Assembly: GCA_021732545.1 (NCBI GenBank)
Contig: JAKFUW010000012.1
Span: 1 to 7,664, forward strand
Direction: 5' to 3'
Source: Alphaproteobacteria bacterium
GTDB taxonomy: Bacteria > Pseudomonadota > Alphaproteobacteria > Rickettsiales > UBA3002
Length of the DNA stretch: 7,664 bases
Below are positions 4,160 through 7,664 of this stretch, piece by piece (position 1 is the stretch's first letter; every line of letters starts with the position of its first letter). The translations under genes were made by a program, and so were the position numbers. The notes below the pieces were generated by a model. The model was not told where the DNA came from and ran no database searches. It worked only from the letters and a program-made list of their open reading frames with translations.

Positions 4160-4477
4160 TTACGCCGTAACGGTTTCGCCAGAACGTTTGGCGACACGCA
4201 CCTTGGTTCCGTCTTTTAACACCGAAAACCCAACGCGGGTTGGCTTGTTATCTTTAGGGTCAGCAATCGCCAGATTCGACAGATGAATCGAGGCTTCTTT
4301 GCTCACAATACCACCTTGGGCTTGCGCGTTTTGTTTCTGGTGACGCTTCACCAGATTCACGCCACGCACCACAGCGCGGTTTTCTGTAGGGATCACCTGC
4401 AGCACTTGCCCTGATTTGCCTTTGTCTTTGCCGGTAATCACCACCACGGTATCACCTGATTTAATTTTTGCTGCCAT
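4160..4477 (-). CDS. rplX: 50S ribosomal protein L24
   Basis: L24 initiates large-subunit assembly by binding the 5' end of 23S rRNA and lies at the peptide exit. It is 105 residues, the standard length. The KOW motif is at the N-terminus (IKSGDTVVVITGKDKGKSGQV, residues 5-25, given here in two overlapping parts: KSGDTVVVITGKDKGK and GKSGQVLQVIP). It is followed by V-R-G-V-N-L-V-K-R-H (38-47) and QGGIVSKEASIHLSNL (54-69). The ATG at 4477 has GGAG 10 bases upstream, formed where the heptad repeat ends. A perfect AAGGAGG lies further upstream, 43 bases from the start and so out of range. The stop codon TAA overlaps a strong SD for a short frame in the next spacer. Confidence 0.97.
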   Translation of the reverse strand: MAAKIKSGDTVVVITGKDKGKSGQVLQVIPTENRAVVRGVNLVKRHQKQNAQAQGGIVSKEASIHLSNLAIADPKDNKPTRVGFSVLKDGTKVRVAKRSGETVTA

Positions 4478-4489
4478 AGTTTTTAGTCT

Positions 4490-4516
4490 CCAGTTGCCAG
4501 TTGCCAGTTGCCAGTT
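4490..4516. repeat. Tandem 7-bp repeat, CCAGTTG units
   Basis: Nearly four exact units of CCAGTTG stand head to tail on the plus strand, starting at 4490, 4497, 4504 and 4511, the last truncated at CCAGTT. The array ends directly at the GGAG used as the rplX SD, so the SD's first bases come from the repeat edge. It faces the array at 4572-4603, with which it can pair. Confidence 0.9.
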
Positions 4517-4528
4517 AAGGCCTCCTTA
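4516..4528 (-). promoter_or_regulatory. Orphan consensus SD in a small palindrome upstream of rplX
   Basis: The mRNA reads TAAGGAGGCCTTA, a 13-base palindrome (TAAGG / CCTTA arms) containing the perfect SD AAGGAGG (4527-4521). It is 43 bases from the rplX ATG and no start codon follows at useful distance. The first TAA of this stretch is also the stop of an ATG-TAA pair (4531-4526), itself preceded by GAAGG. It may be an old rplX SD separated from its gene by the heptad array. Confidence 0.35.
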
Positions 4529-4571
4529 CATCTGTTTTCCTTCAACTCCTCTTGTTAGTGCCACGGTCATC

Positions 4572-4603
4572 ACTGGCGACTGGCCACTGACAACTGATGA
4601 CTG
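4572..4603. repeat. Degenerate tandem 7-bp repeat, ACTGNNN units
   Basis: Four and a half units follow one another on the plus strand: ACTGGCG, ACTGGCC, ACTGACA, ACTGATG and ACTG. The array is in inverted orientation to the CCAGTTG array at 4490-4516. ACTGGCGACTGG here is complementary to CCAGTTGCCAGT there with a single mismatch, so the two arrays can form the arms of a hairpin about 115 bases across. It lies just after the rplN stop codon in the mRNA. Confidence 0.8.
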
Positions 4604-4605
4604 TT

Positions 4606-4974
4606 TTACAATACCTCAGGTGCCAATGACACGATTTTCATAAAGCGCTTCGCACGCAATTCGCGCGCTACTGGGCCAAAAATACGCGTGCCGATCGGCT
4701 CATTTTGTTTGTTCACCAACACCGCGGCATTGTGATCGAAACGAATCGAAGTGCCATCAGCGCGTTTGACTTCTTTGGCGGTACGCACGATGACCGCGCG
4801 GTGCACGTCGCCTTTTTTCACTTTGCCGCGTGGCAGCGCATCTTTCACCGACACCACGATGATGTCACCGATGGATGCGATGTTGCGGTGCGATCCGCCC
4901 AGCACTTTAATGCACTGCACCTGACGCGCTCCGGAATTATCGGCTACATCGAGCCGTGATTGCATCTGGATCAT
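4606..4974 (-). CDS. rplN: 50S ribosomal protein L14
   Basis: L14 lies at the subunit interface, contacts 16S rRNA helix 14 (bridge B8) and is the docking site for the silencing factor RsfS. The 122-residue length is exactly standard. Seen: MIQMQSRLDVADNSGAR (1-17), C-I-K-V-L-G-G-S (21-28), GDIIVVSVKDALPRGKVKKG (36-55), the family signature ADGTSIRFDHNAAVLVN (72-88), and GTRIFGPVARELR (95-107). The SD (AAGGA) lies in the last codons of rpsQ and the genes are 7 bases apart, so coupling with rpsQ is likely. Downstream the compact layout breaks: a 128-base spacer with heptad repeats follows. Confidence 0.99.
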   Translation of the reverse strand: MIQMQSRLDVADNSGARQVQCIKVLGGSHRNIASIGDIIVVSVKDALPRGKVKKGDVHRAVIVRTAKEVKRADGTSIRFDHNAAVLVNKQNEPIGTRIFGPVARELRAKRFMKIVSLAPEVL

Positions 4975-4981
4975 GGTATTA

Positions 4982-5212
4982 TTATCCTTCTAGCACTGCC
5001 CAGCGCTTGGTTTTAGAAATGGGTTTTGACTCCACAATCTTCACCGCATCGCCCACCTTATAGGTGTTGTTTTCATCATGTGCGGCATAACGCTTTGAAC
5101 GACGCACGATTTTATTATAAAGCGGGTGTTTGATTTTACGCTCAACGAGCACAATCACCGTTTTATTTCCCTTATCGCTCACGACTGAGCCTTGTAAAAT
5201 CCGTTTTGGCAT
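4982..5212 (-). CDS. rpsQ: 30S ribosomal protein S17
   Basis: S17 is an OB-fold protein that binds the 5' domain of 16S rRNA early in assembly. At 76 residues it is in the normal range (about 76-85). The core shows MPKRILQGSVVSDKGNKTVI (1-20), ERKIKHPLYNKIVRRSKRY (24-42) and the C-terminal block VGDAVKIVESKPISKTKRW (53-71), closely matching the family signature. AAGGA stands 7-8 bases before the ATG within the 10-base spacer after rpmC. The terminal codons L-E-G-stop contain the GAAGG used as SD by rplN. Confidence 0.98.
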   Translation of the reverse strand: MPKRILQGSVVSDKGNKTVIVLVERKIKHPLYNKIVRRSKRYAAHDENNTYKVGDAVKIVESKPISKTKRWAVLEG

Positions 5213-5222
5213 GGTCTGTCCT

Positions 5223-5417
5223 TTAAGCCGCTTTTTTCAGTTGTTTCAGCGCCGTCATCACGCGGGCCACATCGCGGCGCACCTGACGCACACGCGCCGT
5301 ATTTTGCATCTCACCCGTCGCTTTTTGAAAGCGCAGGTTGAACAATTCTTTTTTCATGTAGCCAAGCATGTCTTTGAGCTCGTCACCTGATTTGCCTTTG
5401 AAGTCTTCCATCTGCAT
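5223..5417 (-). CDS. rpmC: 50S ribosomal protein L29
   Basis: L29 is a small two-helix protein beside the peptide exit tunnel, next to L23, where trigger factor and the signal recognition particle dock. The 64-residue length is typical. It shows the helical pattern ELKDMLGYMKKELFNLRFQKATGEM in family register (D-E-L ... K-x-E-L-F-N-L-R-F-Q-x-A-T-G) followed by R-V-R-x-V-R-R-D-V-A-R-V (42-53). Two ATGs compete, two codons apart. The first (5417) is chosen because GGAGG, encoded by the last codons of rplP, lies 8 bases upstream, while the second would be 14 bases away. The gene starts 3 bases after the rplP stop, so it is almost certainly coupled to rplP. Confidence 0.96.
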   Translation of the reverse strand: MQMEDFKGKSGDELKDMLGYMKKELFNLRFQKATGEMQNTARVRQVRRDVARVMTALKQLKKAA

Positions 5418-5420
5418 GAT

Positions 5421-5834
5421 CTAACCCTCCACGCGTGCAACAAATTTGGTTTTAATCGGAAGCTTCGCTGCCGCGCGCTCAAAGGCTTCACGCGCCACGT
5501 CTTCGGGCACACCATCGAGTTCAAACATGATACGGCCAGGCTTCACGCGGCACACCCAACGATCAACCGAACCCTTACCTTTACCCATCCGTACTTCGGC
5601 GGGTTTGGCGGTGACGGGAACATCGGGGAAGATACGAATCCATAAACGGCCCACGCGTTTCATGTGACGGCTGATCGCGCGGCGCGCCGCTTCGATCTGG
5701 CGAGAGGTCACGCGCTCAGGCTCAAGTGCTTTGAGGCCGAATTGACCAAAGTTCAGCTGCGCGCCGCCCTTGGCATTGCCCTTGATGCGGCCTTTATGCT
5801 GCTTGCGATATTTTGTCTTTTTAGGCTGTAACAT
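5421..5834 (-). CDS. rplP: 50S ribosomal protein L16
   Basis: L16 helps organise the A-site tRNA binding region and peptidyl-transferase centre of the large subunit. It is 137 residues, the standard length. Conserved features: MLQPKKTKYRKQHKGR (1-16), GGAQLNFGQFGLKALEP (23-39), the loop KPAEVRMGKGKGSVDRWV (77-94), and G-R-I-M-F-E-L-D-G-V (100-109). Arg82 in VRMGKGKG corresponds to the arginine that is hydroxylated in E. coli by YcfD/RoxA; whether that occurs here cannot be seen. The ATG has a modest purine-rich SD (GGTGGA) about 8 bases upstream, in a 23-base spacer after rpsC. Its last codons (V-E-G) supply the rpmC SD. Confidence 0.98.
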   Translation of the reverse strand: MLQPKKTKYRKQHKGRIKGNAKGGAQLNFGQFGLKALEPERVTSRQIEAARRAISRHMKRVGRLWIRIFPDVPVTAKPAEVRMGKGKGSVDRWVCRVKPGRIMFELDGVPEDVAREAFERAAAKLPIKTKFVARVEG

Positions 5835-5857
5835 ATCTTTATTCCACCATCTCTAAA

Positions 5858-6538
5858 TTAAGACGCTTGACCAAGCATCGTCCCTGCTGCGGGAGTGCGA
5901 ATGATCTGCTCTTCTTTCAAAATTTCACCTTTAAATACCCACACTTTAATCCCGATTACGCCATAGGTTGTGTGAGCCTTACCCAAACCATAATCCACAT
6001 CGGCGCGCAGGGTATGCAGCGGCACGCGACCTTCACGATACCATTCCACGCGCGCAATTTCTGCTCCGCCCAAACGACCCGCGCAGTTAATACGGATGCC
6101 TTCGGCACCCAAGCGCATCGCCGATTGAACCGCACGCTTCATCGCACGACGAAACGCAATCCGGCGCTCAAGCTGCTGCGCGATGCCTTCTGCAATCAAG
6201 TGAGCATCGAGTTCAGGCTTGCGCACTTCCACGATGTTCAGCTGCACTTCACCGCTGCTGACCAGCTCGAGGTCTTTTTTCATCTTCTCGATATCGGCGC
6301 CTTTTTTGCCGATTACCACACCCGGGCGCGCCGTATGAATCGACACATGGGCTTTTTTACCGGGGCGCTCAATCACGATTTTGCTGATGCCAGCCGCACC
6401 GAGTTTCTCTTTCAGATATTTGCGAATACGAATATCTTCGTGCAGTTTATTGGCATATTCACCATCGGCATACCAACGCGAATCCCAGGTTTTATTGATA
6501 CCCAGACGCAAACCAATCGGATTGACTTTCTGTCCCAT
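5858..6538 (-). CDS. rpsC: 30S ribosomal protein S3
   Basis: S3 lines the mRNA entry tunnel and, with S4 and S5, gives the ribosome its mRNA helicase activity. The protein is 226 residues (E. coli 233). The start MGQKVNPIGLRLG is invariant in the family. A type-2 KH domain spans about 38-106 with the GxxG loop GKKG at 77-80. The basic helix RRAMKR (130-135) holds the residues corresponding to the helicase arginines/lysine. The C-terminal signature runs from GRLGGAEIARVEWYREGR (154-171) through HTLRADVDYG and TYGVIGIKVWVFKGE (191-205). The ATG overlaps the rplV stop by one base (TAATG), with AAGGA 8 bases upstream inside rplV, which indicates translational coupling. Confidence 0.99.
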   Translation of the reverse strand: MGQKVNPIGLRLGINKTWDSRWYADGEYANKLHEDIRIRKYLKEKLGAAGISKIVIERPGKKAHVSIHTARPGVVIGKKGADIEKMKKDLELVSSGEVQLNIVEVRKPELDAHLIAEGIAQQLERRIAFRRAMKRAVQSAMRLGAEGIRINCAGRLGGAEIARVEWYREGRVPLHTLRADVDYGLGKAHTTYGVIGIKVWVFKGEILKEEQIIRTPAAGTMLGQAS

Positions 6539-6915
6539 TATTTCGTTCCTTCTTCTTTCACGACGATCGTCAAATGGCTGTATGGCTTCAAGATTTTGGC
6601 ACCGCGACCGCGAGCACGCGCATGAAAGCGCTTCATCACGAAGCTTTTGCCAACATAGGCTTCTTTAACGACCAAACTATCCACATCGAGATTGTGATTA
6701 TTTTCAGCATTCGCAATCGCTGACTGCAACGCTTTTTTCACATCGTTTGAAATGCGACGGCTGCTAAAGGTCAGCTGAGTCAAGGCGTTTTGCACGGGCA
6801 GCCCGCGAATCAGCGCCGCCACATAATTGAGCTTGATAGGGCTCACGCGGACATTGCGCAGCACAACCTTTGCCTCATCAGAAGCCAGAGCGCGTGGAGT
6901 AGCTTGCTTGCTCAT
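6538..6915 (-). CDS. rplV: 50S ribosomal protein L22
   Basis: L22 contacts all domains of 23S rRNA, and its long beta-hairpin lines the nascent-peptide exit tunnel, where macrolide resistance changes map. It is 125 residues, slightly above the 110 of E. coli owing to an N-terminal extension (MSKQATPRALASDEA). Core blocks are LRNVRVSPIKLNYVAALIRG (19-38), the helix with NDVKKALQSAIANAENNHNLD (57-77, read as A-I-A-N-A-E-N-N), and the hairpin VGKSFVMKRFHARARGRG (88-105) followed by SHLTIVVKEE. The SD is in AGGTAG, which contains the rpsS stop codon; the gap between the genes is 7 bases. Confidence 0.98.
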   Translation of the reverse strand: MSKQATPRALASDEAKVVLRNVRVSPIKLNYVAALIRGLPVQNALTQLTFSSRRISNDVKKALQSAIANAENNHNLDVDSLVVKEAYVGKSFVMKRFHARARGRGAKILKPYSHLTIVVKEEGTK

Positions 6916-6922
6916 AATCTAC

Positions 6923-7198
6923 CTATTTCTTTGTTTTTTTGTCTGCACCGTGACCGGTGTAGGTACGGGTGGGTGAGAATTCACCAAATTTGTGGCCAAT
7001 CATTTCTTCGGATACCATCACGGGGATGTGTTTTTTGCCATTATAGACGCCAAAGGTCAGGCCCACAAACTGGGGCAGGATGGTCGAACGACGCGACCAC
7101 ATCTGAATGACCTGATTTTTGCCTGAATTGCGGGCGACTTCTGCTTTTTTCAGCAGATAACCATCCACAAAAGGGCCTTTCCACACCGAGCGTGACAT
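6923..7198 (-). CDS. rpsS: 30S ribosomal protein S19
   Basis: S19 is in the head of the small subunit, pairs with S13, and takes part in intersubunit bridge B1a near the A-site finger. It is 91 residues, the normal length. Seen: MSRSVWKGPFVDGYLLKK (1-18), WSRRSTILPQFVGLTFGVYNG as two blocks (34-43 and 44-54), and the family signature EEMIGHKFGEFSPTRTY (64-80) ending with the basic tail HGADKKTKK. AAGGA lies 8 bases before the ATG. It follows rplB after an unusually long structured spacer of 111 bases; the stop TAG is embedded in the rplV SD. Confidence 0.98.
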   Translation of the reverse strand: MSRSVWKGPFVDGYLLKKAEVARNSGKNQVIQMWSRRSTILPQFVGLTFGVYNGKKHIPVMVSEEMIGHKFGEFSPTRTYTGHGADKKTKK

Positions 7199-7309
7199 AT
7201 GCTCTATCCTTCTCTTTTTTACTATTCTTTTTGTTCCGTTAAATCCCTCGCGGAGGCGGGAACATAACGGCGCTTGCCTTTCAGGTCAAGCAGATAATCA
7301 AGCCCTATC
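7199..7309 (-). promoter_or_regulatory. Structured rplB-rpsS spacer
   Basis: This 111-base spacer is long for this junction. It holds a compound palindrome at 7233-7270: CCGTTA (7236-7241) pairs with TAACGG (7265-7270), TCCC (7244-7247) with GGGA (7258-7261), and CCTC (7246-7249) with GAGG (7253-7256). As an alternative, GTTCC (7233-7237) pairs with GGAAC (7259-7263). A further stem, GCTTG/CAAGC, lies at 7273-7292. One reading frame also stays open from the end of rplB to a TAG at about 7222-7224. The sequence differs from the 35-bp palindrome family, and its role is unknown. Confidence 0.45.
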
Positions 7310-7664
7310 CTACTTTTTCTTCGCCTGATGGCGCGTGCGGATAATGAGCGTGTTCTGCTTGCGGGTTGAACGGGTCTTTTTACCTTTGGTAGGCTTGCCC
7401 CACGGGGTCACCGGATGGCGGCCACCTGAGGTTTTTCCTTCACCACCACCATGTGGGTGATCGACGGGGTTCATCGCGACCCCGCGAACGGTTGGGCGCC
7501 AGCCCTTCCAGCGGTTACGACCCGCTTTACCAATATTTTCGTTCTGGTGATCGGGGTTGGATACCGCGCCAATCGAGGCCATGCATTCCGCACGCACCAG
7601 ACGCAATTCGCCCGAACGCAATTTAATATGCGCATAGCCCGAATCTTTACCCACGAGCTGAACG
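7310..7664 (-). CDS. rplB: 50S ribosomal protein L2, C-terminal part (cut by window edge)
   Basis: L2 is one of the most conserved large-subunit proteins, needed for subunit association, tRNA binding and peptidyl-transferase activity. The final 117 residues are present out of about 275; the start lies beyond the right edge. The visible part begins VQLVGKDSGYAHIKLRSGEL, continues with GKAGRNRWKGWRPTVRGVA (45-63), and contains the catalytically important loop NPVDHPHGGGEG (65-76), including the histidine equivalent to E. coli His229. Next comes GGRHPVTPWGKPTKGKKTR (80-98), a form typical of alphaproteobacteria. A GTG at 7654 is an internal valine codon and not the start. The gene ends K-K-K-TAG. 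Confidence 0.98.
   Translation of the reverse strand, partial: VQLVGKDSGYAHIKLRSGELRLVRAECMASIGAVSNPDHQNENIGKAGRNRWKGWRPTVRGVAMNPVDHPHGGGEGKTSGGRHPVTPWGKPTKGKKTRSTRKQNTLIIRTRHQAKKK

Noticed and set aside
4526..4570. 14-codon frame from ATG 4570 in the rplN-rplX spacer
   Set aside because: It has no SD, does not reach the rplX start and shows no similarity to the palindrome-type frames; it is likely chance, apart from the start-stop pair at its end.
5867..6625. Plus-strand open frame of 252 codons opposite rpsC and rplV
   Set aside because: Antisense shadow of S3; the minus-strand product is unmistakable, and the plus frame has no SD or family resemblance.
7310..7654. GTG at 7654 as a start for a short L2
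   Set aside because: The frame continues upstream to the window edge with residues that match L2 (VQL before VGKDSGYA), so this is an internal valine.

Overview
The window is a stretch of the large ribosomal-protein gene cluster (S10 operon followed by spc operon) of an alphaproteobacterium, read entirely on the minus strand. In order of transcription, from right to left: rplB (3' part), rpsS, rplV, rpsC, rplP, rpmC, rpsQ, rplN, rplX, rplE, rpsN, rpsH, rplF, rplR, rpsE, rpmD, rplO and secY (5' part). This is the classical bacterial order with nothing missing. The alphaproteobacterial assignment rests on protein features: the L2 C-terminus with GGRHPVTPWGKPTKGKK, the SecY N-terminus (S-A-A-E-x-L-A-A-N, then YRLGTYIPIPG), and the zinc-free 101-residue S14 with NRCEVTGRPR and IPGLTKASW. 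Base composition is moderate, and I cannot place the organism below class. 

Right half (7664 to about 4606): rplB to rplN. The genes are tightly packed. rplV and rpsC overlap by one base (TAATG), and several Shine-Dalgarno (SD) sequences lie inside the last codons of the preceding gene (rplP into rpmC, rpsQ into rplN). The exception is the 111-base rplB-rpsS spacer, which has hairpin-forming sequence. 

Middle (4605 to 2568): rplX, rplE, rpsN and rpsH, with the rplF start. The coding sequences are ordinary but every spacer is long (74 to 128 bases) and filled with repeats. The rplN-rplX spacer has two opposed arrays of 7-bp units. The next four spacers carry six copies of a 35-bp imperfect palindrome, one of them sitting inside another. 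Their arms vary between copies in a way that keeps base pairing. Read in the mRNA direction, most copies also open a short reading frame of the type (M/V)-S-G-(R/C) that tends to run from just after the upstream stop codon to just before the downstream start codon. This is the most interesting part of the window. 

Left part (2567 to 1): rplF, rplR, rpsE, rpmD and rplO are compact again. An 82-base spacer with two overlapping perfect hairpins precedes secY, which runs off the left edge. 

All products except SecY are ribosome components; SecY is the channel of the Sec translocon and is normally co-transcribed with spc genes. I see no promoter, terminator, tRNA, mobile element or CRISPR array in the window. 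The operon promoter should lie beyond the right edge.
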